Source of the DNA: Rhodococcus xishaensis
Lineage (GTDB): Bacteria; Actinomycetota; Actinomycetes; Mycobacteriales; Mycobacteriaceae
Assembly: GCF_004011825.1 (NCBI RefSeq)
Contig: NZ_RKLO01000003.1
Coordinates: forward strand, 496,001 to 560,000
Length of the DNA stretch: 64,000 nt
Reading direction: 5' to 3'
Part shown: piece after piece, positions 15,826-23,872 of the stretch
Position numbering within the stretch: the first letter of the stretch is position 1
How the letters are laid out: each line of letters opens with the position of its first letter
Position numbers and translations under genes: made by a program
The notes under the pieces: model-generated
The model's input: the letters and a program-made list of their open reading frames with translations, nothing else
The model's database searches: none
Told to the model about the DNA's origin: nothing

Positions 15826-16885
15826 AGCGGTCCTCCCACAACCCATCCCGCAGCCACGAACCTCGCCCGTAGACCAGGCGGTTTCCGAAGAAGCGTTCGG
15901 CCTGCGCGGGATCGGTCTCGTTCAGCTCCGTCGCCTCGGCCTCGATCGAATCGAGGTTCACCCAAGGGGATCCGTCGTAGACGTACTCGAGGATCTTGCG
16001 CCGGTCTCGCTTGCTGCCCCACGACAGGCCCTTCGGGGGAATCCGAAAGAACTTGAAGATGTCCGGGGCTTGCGACTCCCAGGTCCGCTGTGCAGTCGAG
16101 TTCTCGGAAGGGTCCCACGCATTCGTGGTTTCGATCGTGCGTCCATTCATACCTGCGGCACCGCGGCGCTGCGTTTCGGCGACAGCCACCATCTTGTTCC
16201 CTTTGGTGTACAGCCCCGACTCGTCCTGCAACGCCCACGAGATCGGGTTACCGAGACGGCCTCGCGCACTCGAGGTGACGGCGTCGATCCGATCGAAATC
16301 GTCACCACCGGTTTCGCCGGCGACGCGAATGAACCCCTCGCGAGGGAACAACAGATCCGACAGCGGACCGAGCTTGATCATCGCCGTCAGCGGCCGGTAC
16401 ACGTTGCCGACCTGGTCCTCGTTGTTCGCCGTCAACTGGATCACCGGCGACGCATGACGCATCCCCATGGGCTCACCCGGCTGATACTCGTATTCCCAAC
16501 CGCAGCCGCAACTCCAGTCCGAGCACGCGTACCCGTCACCAGAGTCGGCCCAACCGTAGAACTGCGAGGGCCCCACCGCCTCTAGGCAGGCCATCGACGC
16601 AGCCCACGGGCCTTTGCCCGTCTTCTGCGGAGCCACGATCTGCGCTCGCCGATACACGAACGCCTGGTTGAACAATGGCTCCGGGGAACCGGACTCGCCG
16701 ATCTGCCACCGCACACCTGGGCGGACTTGGTAGTACTTAGCGGCACACCAGAACTGCCAGTCCGACCACACGAACTCCGCGCCGCGCCGGTAGCCGTCGG
16801 GGATACGGCAATGCTGCCGAACCCAGGCGTCACCGATGTCTCCGAGGGTGGGAAAATCGACAACGAACCCATCAGCTGCCGCCAT
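15803..16885 (-). CDS. Large terminase, ATPase domain as separate ORF
   Basis: The 360 residues start at the ATG at 16885, overlapping the small-subunit gene by 14 bases. A Walker A-type loop (IVAPQKTGKGPWAASM) lies near residue 85 and a Walker B (ISWALQDESGLY) near residue 220, with a coupling region TTNAWDPSENSTAQ after it. A Cys-rich patch CSDWSCGCGWEY near residue 125 is unusual for this domain. The ORF stops just where the nuclease domain should begin (DRYAADLAS). This is the packaging motor. Confidence 0.87.
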   Translation of the reverse strand: MAAADGFVVDFPTLGDIGDAWVRQHCRIPDGYRRGAEFVWSDWQFWCAAKYYQVRPGVRWQIGESGSPEPLFNQAFVYRRAQIVAPQKTGKGPWAASMACLEAVGPSQFYGWADSGDGYACSDWSCGCGWEYEYQPGEPMGMRHASPVIQLTANNEDQVGNVYRPLTAMIKLGPLSDLLFPREGFIRVAGETGGDDFDRIDAVTSSARGRLGNPISWALQDESGLYTKGNKMVAVAETQRRGAAGMNGRTIETTNAWDPSENSTAQRTWESQAPDIFKFFRIPPKGLSWGSKRDRRKILEYVYDGSPWVNLDSIEAEATELNETDPAQAERFFGNRLVYGRGSWLRDGLWEDRYAADLAS

Positions 16886-17339
16886 CGGACACCGCCCGAA
16901 GCCTACGTGCCGGAGCCGACTTCGAAGGCTGCACCGGCTTCTCCGCGCGCTTCGACGTGACCTCGTCGGCTGCGATCTGCCAACCGTTCTCCCGCAGACC
17001 AGCCGGGGTCAGACCGATCTGGTCAGCGAGGCGATGCAGCGCGGTGACATCGGCAGCTGTCGCCTCAGGGATCTCGGCGAGTACCTTCCGCCGCACCCAC
17101 ATCGCGATCGTCTCCCACCGCCACGGCTCCCTGATCCACTGCGCGGCCTGCGGGTACGTCCACACCTTCCGCCACACAGCGCGCTCCCGGGTCGAGCCCT
17201 TCGGGAACGGCCACGCCGGTGGCTTCCCGGCGTACCCCTCGCTTGGCAGATCGGTGAAACTCAGCCCCCGCAGATCCGATCGGCCCGAGTTCGGGTCAGC
17301 CTGCGGACCGGAACGATTGCGCGAACCTCCACGCGCCAT
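16872..17339 (-). CDS. Small terminase subunit
   Basis: The ATG at 17339 has GAGGAG eight bases upstream, giving 155 residues. The N-terminus (MARGGSRNRSGPQADPNSGR) and the Trp-rich middle (AQWIREPWRWETIAMWVRRK), followed by a helix-turn-helix-like segment, are typical of actinophage small terminases. It recognises the packaging start site, which should be close by, probably in the 124-base gap upstream. It is followed directly by the ATPase gene. Confidence 0.75.
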   Translation of the reverse strand: MARGGSRNRSGPQADPNSGRSDLRGLSFTDLPSEGYAGKPPAWPFPKGSTRERAVWRKVWTYPQAAQWIREPWRWETIAMWVRRKVLAEIPEATAADVTALHRLADQIGLTPAGLRENGWQIAADEVTSKRAEKPVQPSKSAPARRLRAVSDGGS

Positions 17340-17463
17340 TTCCATCACTCCTCGAACAGCGTTACGCCACCGCAGACAGGCCCTCGGCAATGCGCCGGCA
17401 GCGTGGATCTTCGGAGGTTCTGAACCCTCCGCGCGGTCTTCCGCCCTCCCCGAACTGCGGGAG
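17340..17463. other. Gap between HNH and small terminase, candidate cos region
   Basis: The 124 bases hold no plausible gene. They include a near-palindrome at 17412-17431 (CGGAGGTTC followed by TGAACCCTCCG). An HNH gene next to the small terminase commonly flanks the cohesive-end site in siphophages with cos packaging, so this is the best candidate for it. The overhang itself cannot be read from the sequence. Confidence 0.35.
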
Positions 17464-17805
17464 TCAGAATCGGTCGGCCTGACGGGAGTTGCACGGCCGA
17501 CAGACCACAGTGAGCGGACCACGCGGGTCGCCTCCGCGAGCGATCGGTACCACGTGGTTAGCGGTCAAGTCCGCGGCGGCGTGAGGTGGCCGGCCGACGC
17601 CTGGGCACCAGTTGCCGTGCTGGGCGACATGGTCACGGACGGCACGTGCCCGGCGTTGCCGTTCTTGCCAGTCGCGGGTGGTCTTGGTAGGGGTAGTGGC
17701 GTGTTGGTGTCTGTCGTGTTCGCGTCTGTGGTCTCCGCACAGGGAGTCGCCCTGGATGGCTGGGCATCCGGGTATCCGGCAGACGCGCTTGCCTGAGCGC
17801 GGCAT
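17464..17805 (-). CDS. HNH endonuclease beside terminase
   Basis: The 113 residues start at the ATG at 17805, sharing one base with the preceding stop. Two Cys pairs (CRIPGC and CGDH at the N-terminus, CRPCN near the C-terminus) bind a structural zinc. The catalytic motif is LTANHVVPIARGGDPRGP with the later Asn in CNSRQ. In several phages the HNH protein encoded beside terminase works with it in cos cleavage. A truncated relative is present at 30114-30353 outside the attachment site. Confidence 0.85.
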   Translation of the reverse strand: MPRSGKRVCRIPGCPAIQGDSLCGDHRREHDRHQHATTPTKTTRDWQERQRRARAVRDHVAQHGNWCPGVGRPPHAAADLTANHVVPIARGGDPRGPLTVVCRPCNSRQADRF

Positions 17806-18008
17806 CAATCTTCCCTGGCTCTGCGCATCCAAGTCCGGGGCTTGGCTTCCTGCCTGTCGGTGTCTGCTGGCTGCGCGCAGTGGATGTGGAGTTCGCCGAT
17901 GTGGAAGGGCGCAGCTAAGTCGCTGCCGGGCTGGTTGCCCAAGATTGCGCTACCGATGCGGATGAGGACGTGACCGGTAATGCCGGTGATCGCGTCGACG
18001 GGATTCAC
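17805..18008 (-). CDS. Small VNPVDAIT-type phage protein
   Basis: The GTG at 18008 has AGGAGG four bases upstream; the product is 67 residues beginning VNPVDAITGITGHVLIRIGS. The family is not recognised. Relatives are present at 30350-30526 (intact) and 32734-32831 (broken), each again next to secreted-protein genes and the first again next to an HNH gene. The conserved N-terminal 25 residues look like one amphipathic helix; the rest is hydrophilic (ELHIHCAQPAD). It is co-transcribed with the HNH gene. Confidence 0.6.
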   Translation of the reverse strand: MNPVDAITGITGHVLIRIGSAILGNQPGSDLAAPFHIGELHIHCAQPADTDRQEAKPRTWMRRARED

Positions 18009-18173
18009 GGCGCCTCCTCGGCGGTCGGTTGTTGCGGGCGATGTGGCTTCGATCAACGGCCGATACTCGGGTTCGCATTCGACACCGAATGCGCGAAAGC
18101 CCTCGAGTGTGCAGCCTCACTTGTGCCGGAACCAGGTCGATACCTGACAGGGTCTACCGACTACGGTATGCGC

Positions 18174-18848
18174 ATGATGAAACGTGTTGTAGTTCTTGTG
18201 GCAGCAGGCGTGGTTGCCACCGCGTGCGGGAGCCCGTCCACCGAAGACTCAGCGACTGTCGCGGCATCCTCGTCGACCAGCCCCACCTCGACAGTCGCAG
18301 CACCGACAACGACGGTCAGCCCCGAAGAAGCGTTGTACTCGGAGTACTCCAGCGCACTTACTGAGGCCGGAATCGACTTCCTGCCTGGTTCCGGTCCAGG
18401 CGGGGATATGTACGGAGACACGCTCACGTGCGATCAGCTGCGCTCCGGGGAACTGGACGCATACGACCTCGCAACCAGATTTGGGGTCCTCAAACAGACC
18501 GAAAGCGGTCGCCACATCACCACTATGGTCCCAATCCTGTGTCCAGATCAGCAGCCGATCGTGGACCAGGCCATGGCCGGTGACGTTCAGCAAACGACGT
18601 TCCGCGGCGGAAAGCACCTCATCGGCAACGGACTGGAGATCTCGCCGTTGGGGGGCTATTACCTGTCGCCTGGCACCTACCAAACGGAAAAGCCTGTCTC
18701 AGACTGCTACTGGGAGCGCTCCGACGCCAACGGTAACATCATCGACAACAACTTCGTCACCCTCGCGCCGTCAGTGACGGTCACGATCGCACCAACCGAC
18801 AGCGGATTCACCTCAGATGGCTGTGGCACTTGGAAGTTGGTCGAGTAA
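18174..18848 (+). CDS. Secreted lipoprotein, prophage moron
   Basis: The 224 residues begin MMKRVVVLVAAGVVATACGS: a short lipoprotein signal with Cys at about residue 18, followed by a Ser/Thr-rich linker to about residue 45 and a globular domain with conserved Cys residues. It runs against the direction of all surrounding phage genes, the mark of a moron expressed in the lysogen. No ribosome site precedes the ATG, while a TACGGT lies 6 bases or so upstream, so a leaderless transcript is possible. It is a close paralogue of 31185-31859 outside the prophage. Function unknown; phage lipoproteins often block superinfection. Confidence 0.8.
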   Translation: MMKRVVVLVAAGVVATACGSPSTEDSATVAASSSTSPTSTVAAPTTTVSPEEALYSEYSSALTEAGIDFLPGSGPGGDMYGDTLTCDQLRSGELDAYDLATRFGVLKQTESGRHITTMVPILCPDQQPIVDQAMAGDVQQTTFRGGKHLIGNGLEISPLGGYYLSPGTYQTEKPVSDCYWERSDANGNIIDNNFVTLAPSVTVTIAPTDSGFTSDGCGTWKLVE

Positions 18849-18870
18849 GAACACGTACTGTTGGCTTGGC

Positions 18871-19060
18871 TCCGCCCCACGGCACGCTCGCCAGGCCAAT
18901 GGGTTGTGTTGCCTTGGGACGGAAGTCGGGCGCCCGCCGATGGGGGGAGGTGTCGGCGGGCGCTGTCCCCTGGGCGCTGGCGTGCTGCTCACAGGGGCCG
19001 GGACGGGCCGCGATGGCGGCAGGCCGCGCGCACTTAGGGGCTGCAGCGGGCTGGGATGTC
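18871..19060. repeat. Downstream repeat with hairpin, prophage copy
   Basis: This follows the lipoprotein gene. It starts TCCGCCCCACGGCACGCTCG and is closely matched at 32558-32755; the first 43 bases recur at 31911-31953 and 34421-34465. It contains a strong hairpin at 18930-18963 (GCGCCCGCCGA and TCGGCGGGCGC around a 12-base loop) that may end transcription. No convincing gene is present between 18849 and 19133. Confidence 0.75.
18930..18963. terminator. Hairpin after prophage lipoprotein gene
   Basis: An 11-base-pair perfect stem (GCGCCCGCCGA with TCGGCGGGCGC) and a 12-base loop. There is no U-run, as is common for high-GC actinobacterial terminators. It could stop both the lipoprotein transcript and reading from the other side. 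Confidence 0.55.
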
Positions 19061-19133
19061 CCGGAAGAACAAGGATGGTCCGGATACAGCAAAGGCGCGA
19101 TGTTGTGGATACAACTCTCGCGCCTGCTGGGCG

Positions 19134-19802
19134 TCAGCCTACCACATACTGCTCCCGTCCCAGGTCGTGACGAAGCGGTGTGCCGTTGGCGTCCAAGATA
19201 TCCCCGAACCTATAGAGCCAGTCGCCGTTGTTGTTCTTGCGGATCCGACCCTTCCTTGTTTCGCCGAGATAGGCGACGCGCCGTTTCGACAGCGGGATTC
19301 CCGCATCCGATGCGGTTCGGGCACACTGCGCCGAAGTTAGCTCGAGGGCTTCAAGTTCCGGGATGAGATTGGGGTCGATGTGGCGGACCGATCTGTCGTT
19401 GGTGAAATCGCAAGCTCTTCTACATTCGCGCATGGCGTACTCGATTTCATCGTGAGCCTCCTCGCATCCCTCGGTCATGGCGAGGCTGGTGACGTGATCG
19501 GCCAGCCACCGCGCAACACCTGTCGTGGCAGCCGACCCGGTGTACACCTGCGCTCGTGACTCGCACGCGTGCCGTGCCCATGCTGTGAGGGTCGAGTTCA
19601 GCAGTTCGTGTGCTTCTGATGCTGCGAGATTCATCGGGAGCGGTTGTACGTCGCTGTGGGTGCCGATCCGGGCTCCACAGCGAGCGGTCTTGTCTTGACG
19701 AGTGAGGGTGATCGCCAGATCCTCTACGAGCGATGGGATCTCGCGCAACAGGGATGTCAGCGCCTGCATGTCAGCGCGGGTGATGAAGAACTGGTTGCTC
19801 AT
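19134..19802 (-). CDS. Uncharacterised phage early protein
   Basis: The 222 residues start MSNQFFITRADMQALTSLLR and contain no recognised domain. Residues 90-150 are rich in His, Cys and acidic residues in a helical setting (ECRRACDFTNDRSVRH). The C-terminal 60 residues have a small beta motif, GETRKGRIRKNNNGDWLYRF, which resembles the short sheets of phage DNA-binding or adaptor proteins. It is the last gene of the leftward early block before the moron. Confidence 0.55.
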   Translation of the reverse strand: MSNQFFITRADMQALTSLLREIPSLVEDLAITLTRQDKTARCGARIGTHSDVQPLPMNLAASEAHELLNSTLTAWARHACESRAQVYTGSAATTGVARWLADHVTSLAMTEGCEEAHDEIEYAMRECRRACDFTNDRSVRHIDPNLIPELEALELTSAQCARTASDAGIPLSKRRVAYLGETRKGRIRKNNNGDWLYRFGDILDANGTPLRHDLGREQYVVG

Positions 19803-19835
19803 CGGATCCTCCGGTGGCAGGAGTTGTGGCCGTGG

Positions 19836-20225
19836 TTATCGGTGGTTGTCGGTGTCGACAGGGTCGCCGTGCCCGGCGGCGCGGAGTAGGTCGGTGAATG
19901 CGCTCAGCTCCATGACTGCGAGCCGGATCGGAGGCCTACCCCCGCTCCCCCGGACTTTGTGGGTCAGGAAGGCGATCAAGGCTCCCGAGTGGGCTCTCTG
20001 GTTCGCGAGCTGGGCCACCCACTCCCGCCAGCGTGGCTGTTGAACGTTCTTGACCTGAACGACGACACCGGGCGCGAGGCCGGTGGTTCGGGTGACGAAG
20101 ATGTCGCCCTGATCTTCCATGCGGCCAGGCCGGGTGCGTTCGGCGTGCGGGAAGCCGTTGGCACGCAGGACCGCGAGAACCTCACGCTCTTCCTGGTCAC
20201 CCTTGCGCTTGTTCGCGTTAGCCAT
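19836..20225 (-). CDS. PD-(D/E)XK nuclease, resolvase-like
   Basis: The ATG at 20225 gives 129 residues. The pattern KRKGDQEEREVLAVLRANGF (helix with Glu), MEDQGDIFV (Asp) and VVVQVKN (Q-x-K) is that of the PD-(D/E)XK nuclease core found in Holliday junction resolvases and related phage nucleases. It overlaps the gene before it by 8 bases. In a phage early operon it would process branched DNA or recombination products. The catalytic residues all appear present. Confidence 0.7.
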   Translation of the reverse strand: MANANKRKGDQEEREVLAVLRANGFPHAERTRPGRMEDQGDIFVTRTTGLAPGVVVQVKNVQQPRWREWVAQLANQRAHSGALIAFLTHKVRGSGGRPPIRLAVMELSAFTDLLRAAGHGDPVDTDNHR

Positions 20226-20715
20226 CGCGGACCCCCGACTGCTCGAGCATTGCCCGCACCTCACCCGGGCTGACTGGCAGTGCACGCCGTTGAGCGATCC
20301 GCTCCCGGAACTCCGCCTCCTGCTCCGCCGTCAACTCGAACGGCTTGCGGCGGCCGGCCTTGACCGCACGCACCCACCTGTGCGCCTCGGGTGGCCGCCA
20401 GCCCATGTCCTGGAGGATGTGGCAGGCTTCGTCCATTGCCTCGCGGTCCTGCTTCGACAGCCCCTGCAGAGCTTCGACGTACGCGAGGCGGGCGTGCTTG
20501 ATGATCGCCGCCGGTAGTGGCTTGAACCCGTCCTCGCAGACACGGTAGGCCCGGGACACCCCGGCCAGCAGGTCATCCCGTGAGAGACCCGAGTCGGCGA
20601 ATACATCCGCCCATGCGAGCACGGTGGAGTCGCCACCGTTCGGAAACCAGGGATCGTTCGCGGCGCACTTCGCCAGCACCAGGGCTGCGGTGCGTTTGTC
20701 GTCATCGGTGATCAT
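20218..20715 (-). CDS. Replication-associated protein, possibly helicase loader
   Basis: The 165 residues overlap the replication organiser by four bases (ATGA). The N-terminal 60 residues are helical (DDDKRTAALVLAKCAANDPW, then VLAWADVFADSGLSRDDLLA), a pattern like the G39P-type helicase loader domain encoded after DnaD-like organisers in phages. The C-terminal half is a charged helix (ELTAEQEAEFRERIAQRRAL). The loader assignment rests on order and helical character and is tentative. Confidence 0.5.
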   Translation of the reverse strand: MITDDDKRTAALVLAKCAANDPWFPNGGDSTVLAWADVFADSGLSRDDLLAGVSRAYRVCEDGFKPLPAAIIKHARLAYVEALQGLSKQDREAMDEACHILQDMGWRPPEAHRWVRAVKAGRRKPFELTAEQEAEFRERIAQRRALPVSPGEVRAMLEQSGVRDG

Positions 20716-21710
20716 GCGAGCTCCTTCGGTGCGGTCGTGAGGCGATCGCCGATGTCGAGGTAGCCCCGGACCTTCTCGTCAGCGCGGGAGACGGGCGAGT
20801 GTTGCGGGGTGCGGGACGGCAGCGGCTCGTCGAGCCACCCGTCACCGTTCAGCCAGCCCTCGGCGTACTTGGTGAACTGCTCCAGTCGGTTCGGGTCTCG
20901 GGCGTACCGGAGCGCGCCTTCGATGATCGTGCCGACCTCGGCGCGCTTGGTCGCGGCCGCGAACGCCTTGACGGCCTTGCGTCGGTCCCTACGCCGCGGG
21001 TATGCCGCCCAGAACTCATCGAAGCGGGGCGGGTCGGAGTCGCGCGACGGAGTTGCGCAAGTCTTCTCTTCCCCTGTTCCCCTGTTCCCCTGTTCCCCTG
21101 TTCCAGCGACTGAATCCCGCCGAGGCCTCGTGGGATTTCCGCGAGCCTCCGCCGAATCCTGATGTTCGTCCTGGTAGAGCCATGTTTCGGCCTCGTCGGG
21201 TCCGGGATGCTTGCCCTTCGAGCGACGATCGAACTTCTGGTGTTTCTCCCACGAGGGGATCGCGTAGTAGGGGCGCCCCGCGACGGTGTAGAACTTCACG
21301 CCGAACACTCGATGGATTTCCACGAGCATTCGGCGAACATCCGCGAGCATGATGTGTTCGTCGTTCGGGAATGCAAACCCCAACAGCTCCCGGGCGTTCG
21401 CGGTCCCGACCCCGTTGTCGTCAGCCCAGTTCCACATCGCCATGTAGAGCAGGCGTGCCCACGGATCTTCGGGCAAGTTGGGGGACGACCAGAACTCTGG
21501 CTTGATCGATCGAATCCGCACAGACACACCTCCTTCCTTCTCGTGTTCGGTCGGGCACCAGCACCCACTCATCGGGCACCGGCGACCGCTCGTGTCTTGG
21601 TGCTGCCAAGCACGCCTACCGGTACTGACAGGCACGTGCCGCCAGCAGACGGGGCAGCGGATCACCACAGGCTCAGCTCTCCTGTCCTGTTCGGCCGGGG
21701 TGGCAGTCAC
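20712..21710 (-). CDS. Replication organiser with N-terminal zinc-finger extension
   Basis: The long form starts at the GTG at 21710, overlapping the previous gene by GTGA, and has 332 residues. Residues 1-60 carry CPVCWRHV and later CPMSGCWC, a zinc-binding module. After an AAGGAGGT site, a second GTG at 21521 opens VRIRSIKPEFWSSPNL, a common start of phage replication organisers with a winged-helix domain, giving a 269-residue short form. A linker at about 205-215 is encoded by an octamer repeat. The C-terminal part (DEFWAAYPRRRDRRKAVKAF) is typical of DnaD-like phage proteins. It probably opens the phage origin and recruits helicase. Confidence 0.75.
   Translation of the reverse strand: MTATPAEQDRRAEPVVIRCPVCWRHVPVSTGRRAWQHQDTSGRRCPMSGCWCPTEHEKEGGVSVRIRSIKPEFWSSPNLPEDPWARLLYMAMWNWADDNGVGTANARELLGFAFPNDEHIMLADVRRMLVEIHRVFGVKFYTVAGRPYYAIPSWEKHQKFDRRSKGKHPGPDEAETWLYQDEHQDSAEARGNPTRPRRDSVAGTGEQGNRGTGEEKTCATPSRDSDPPRFDEFWAAYPRRRDRRKAVKAFAAATKRAEVGTIIEGALRYARDPNRLEQFTKYAEGWLNGDGWLDEPLPSRTPQHSPVSRADEKVRGYLDIGDRLTTAPKELA
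21071..21102. repeat. Four perfect octamer repeats inside the replication gene
   Basis: CCCCTGTT is repeated four times in tandem on the plus strand. Because the unit is not a multiple of three, gain or loss of one copy would shift the reading frame of the gene. The encoded linker is rich in Gly, Thr, Glu and Asn. Confidence 0.9.
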
Positions 21711-21838
21711 ACGAGCTGCGGCAGCACCTCTTCGAAAACGAGCGTGACGTCGGCGCCGTTGTCCCCGAACCGTAGGGTGAATCCGTCACACGGGCGGCTG
21801 CGCGGCTCGGCGCGGACATCGGAGGTCACGTCGCCCAT
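21707..21838 (-). CDS. Small phage protein, 43 residues
   Basis: The ATG at 21838 lies inside the end of the gene before it, and its stop overlaps the GTG of the replication protein (GTGA). The sequence starts MGDVTSDVRAEPRSRPCDG and ends in an acidic amphipathic stretch, VTLVFEEVLPQLV. No family is recognised. Translational coupling at both ends is the main support. Confidence 0.55.
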   Translation of the reverse strand: MGDVTSDVRAEPRSRPCDGFTLRFGDNGADVTLVFEEVLPQLV

Positions 21839-21936
21839 TGCGCCACCATCCACTCCATCAGGGTGGTGATCCTGGCACGCTCGAGCACCGGGTCTTCGAG
21901 TACCAGAACCGGTGCCGTGAAGGTCAATTCGCTCAC
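21826..21936 (-). CDS. Small phage protein, 36 residues
   Basis: The GTG at 21936 has GAGGAGG six bases upstream. The peptide is VSELTFTAPVLVLEDPVLER followed by a short helix ending WMVAQWAT. It overlaps the next gene by 13 bases. No family is recognised; the ribosome site is the main support. Confidence 0.5.
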   Translation of the reverse strand: MSELTFTAPVLVLEDPVLERARITTLMEWMVAQWAT

Positions 21937-21970
21937 GTTGCCTCCTCTCCTGTCGGAACTGCGACCTTTG

Positions 21971-22423
21971 TCAGAACGGCACTTCGTCAGTAGACGTTGT
22001 GGCGCCCCACGGGTCATCGGTACTCGTACGTTGACTGCTATCCGCTCGCCCGCCACCGCGGGTGACCTTGCTCGGCTTCGCCGTCGCGTACCGTAACGAC
22101 GGCCCGATCTCGTCGACCTCGAGCTCGTTCACCGTGCGCTTTTCTCCATCGCGGGACTCATACGAACGCTGCCTGAGGCGTCCACTCACGATCACTCGCG
22201 AGCCGCGGGTCAAGCTCTCGGTGACGTTCTCCGCCGCCTCACGCCACACGCTGCAGCGCAGAAACAGCGCGTCCCCGTCCGTCCACTCGTTGGCCTGACG
22301 GTTGAACATGCGCGGGGTCGAGGCGACAGTGAACGTCGCGACCGCCGCGCCTGACTGGGTGAACCGCAACTCCGGATCAGCCACCAGATTCCCGATGATC
22401 GTCAGCACAGTTTCATTCGCCAT
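21971..22423 (-). CDS. ssb: Single-stranded DNA-binding protein
   Basis: The 150 residues form a standard OB-fold SSB ([20 protein letters not shown], then FRCS-type strand [15 protein letters not shown], then [16 protein letters not shown]). The disordered tail ends [15 protein letters not shown], close to the D-D-x-P-F tip that binds partner proteins in bacterial SSBs. It protects single-stranded DNA in phage replication and recombination and belongs with the annealing protein nearby. Confidence 0.95.
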   Translation of the reverse strand: MANETVLTIIGNLVADPELRFTQSGAAVATFTVASTPRMFNRQANEWTDGDALFLRCSVWREAAENVTESLTRGSRVIVSGRLRQRSYESRDGEKRTVNELEVDEIGPSLRYATAKPSKVTRGGGRADSSQRTSTDDPWGATTSTDEVPF

Positions 22424-22438
22424 TCTTGGAACCTCTTC

Positions 22439-22549
22439 TCAGAAAACGTCTTTGCACTTCGAACACCCCGAACACAGCAGAGCGTGCCGTTCATCGAGAA
22501 TGTCCGGGTCGTAGCTGTTGAATCCGTACAGGTCATAGGTGCTGGTCAA
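22439..22549 (-). CDS. Small Cys-rich peptide, 36 residues
   Basis: The TTG at 22549 overlaps the stop of the HNH gene (TTGA). The peptide ends CSGCSKCKDVF, a CxxCxxC cluster that could bind a metal. The N-terminal half is aromatic (YDLYGFNSYDPDIL). The start is weak, so the gene is supported mainly by its coupling and orientation. Confidence 0.4.
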   Translation of the reverse strand: MTSTYDLYGFNSYDPDILDERHALLCSGCSKCKDVF

Positions 22550-22899
22550 AACGGCACCTCCTGGTCGTGGATGCCGCCGAAGTCGTCGAGTAGCACCAGC
22601 CGATGTCGCCGCACGACCGGAACGTTCGCGGGATGCGACTCGTGCAGCGACACCAACAGGCCCGCGGTGCGGGCCGCGTCCCGCTGCGACTCGATCAACC
22701 GGTGACACGGACTACAGATCGCGATCCCGTTCCCCGCCCGGTTCACCGCCGGCGCCTTGCTTCCACCGGCACCGCGGGGTCGGCGGTGGTGAATCTCCTC
22801 GACGCGGCCGTTGCAGGTGCCAGCCCACATCGCCTCGCACCGCCCACCAGCACGGGCCTCGATCAACTCCCGCACCATCTTCGGGAACCTCGCGCTCAC
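22546..22899 (-). CDS. HNH endonuclease in early operon
   Basis: The GTG at 22899 overlaps the preceding stop by one base; 117 residues. The HNH core is CEAMWAGTCNGRVEEIHHRR with later NGIAICSPCHRLIES: a Cys pair, the two central His, Asn and a final Cys-x-x-Cys-His. It resembles small HNH nucleases common in actinophage recombination clusters. Its substrate is unknown. It is different in sequence from the HNH protein beside the terminase. Confidence 0.8.
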   Translation of the reverse strand: MSARFPKMVRELIEARAGGRCEAMWAGTCNGRVEEIHHRRPRGAGGSKAPAVNRAGNGIAICSPCHRLIESQRDAARTAGLLVSLHESHPANVPVVRRHRLVLLDDFGGIHDQEVPF

Positions 22900-23246
22900 T
22901 ACTCGCCCCGTCCAGCCACCGCGTACATCGACCGGACCGACGCACCGACCGACTGCCACGCCCGTAGCTCCGCCTCGAGCGCTCGAGCCTGCCGATCGGC
23001 GTACCGGTATGCAGCCTCCGCGAGGTCTCTCCCTTCCCGCTCCTCCACGGTTGCGAGCTCGGCGACATACTTGCGCTCGTGCGCGGCGCCACCGGCCTCG
23101 AGGTACGCCTTCGCGTACGCCTGGTCGTAGCCGCGATCGGCGTCAAGGAACGCCGAGTAGGTGTTCGAGCAGACGGTGACACCCTTCGCGATCCTGTTGG
23201 CACACTCCCCGATCGCCCTTTCGATCGACACTGGATCGAACGTCAT
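22899..23246 (-). CDS. Helical phage protein, uncharacterised
   Basis: The 115 residues are mostly helical (DPVSIERAIGECANRIAKGV, then a charged stretch with EEREGRDLAEAAYRYADRQA). No domain is recognised. It lies between the annealing protein and the HNH nuclease and overlaps both by 1-4 bases, so it is probably part of the recombination block. Confidence 0.55.
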   Translation of the reverse strand: MTFDPVSIERAIGECANRIAKGVTVCSNTYSAFLDADRGYDQAYAKAYLEAGGAAHERKYVAELATVEEREGRDLAEAAYRYADRQARALEAELRAWQSVGASVRSMYAVAGRGE

Positions 23247-23872
23247 CGCTGCCCCCTGTACTGCTCGGCCAGCGCCTTGATTGCATCGACGTCGGCCGAG
23301 TCACGCAGCTCGACTCCGTGATCCTGTCGGAACTGCGCCACAGCGTCCTTCGGGTCGATCCCCTTGGACCGAAGGGTCTCGAGCAGCGCGGCGCGGGCCT
23401 CATCCGCCGGTGACAGCGTCTGCCCTTGGGCTTCCGCCGCCTCGTGTAGATCGCCCTTGTGCCACAACTCGAGCGCGGCACCGAATCGCATTCCCGCGTT
23501 GCGGAGCGCGTCTCCGATCGCTTCCTTGATCGCGTTTCCGCCAGACTTGCCGTCAGCGTCTCCGTAGCCGAGGCGAGACACACCACAGATCGTGAGCCGA
23601 ATCCACAAGCCGCCGTTGCGGTCGAACACCGGCAGCCCGTCGGCGCCGATCGCCAGCGGCTCCCATGACCACTCCGGATCGACCTCGAGGAATCGATCAG
23701 TGAGGGCCGCGTGGCCGACGTAGTCCAGGTGCAGGGCGGGGAGACCGTGCCAGCCGCCGCACTCCCGGCACCTTCCCTTCTCTGCATTCTTCTGGAGGGG
23801 CTTGGGTAGCTGGTTGACCTGATGGTCCGGGAACGGTTCACGAAGTTTCTTCAATCCTTCGAGGTTCGTCAC
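23243..23872 (-). CDS. Rad52-like single-strand annealing protein
   Basis: The 209 residues include a Cys pair near residue 35 (CRECGGWHG) and the segment GKSGGNAIKEAIGDALRNAG followed by MRFGAALELW. The pattern of Lys, Ala, SDAL/GDAL, Arg and FG-x-x-L is typical of Rad52/Sak-type phage annealing proteins. The C-terminal 60 residues are a helical tail. It would anneal complementary strands during phage recombination together with SSB. It is followed and preceded by genes that overlap it by four bases. Confidence 0.65.
   Translation of the reverse strand: MTNLEGLKKLREPFPDHQVNQLPKPLQKNAEKGRCRECGGWHGLPALHLDYVGHAALTDRFLEVDPEWSWEPLAIGADGLPVFDRNGGLWIRLTICGVSRLGYGDADGKSGGNAIKEAIGDALRNAGMRFGAALELWHKGDLHEAAEAQGQTLSPADEARAALLETLRSKGIDPKDAVAQFRQDHGVELRDSADVDAIKALAEQYRGQR

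Noticed and set aside
21071-21102. Octamer repeats as a CRISPR-like or iteron array
   Set aside because: Units are contiguous without spacers and lie inside a coding region; no cas genes are present. They may still be iterons, but nothing supports that.
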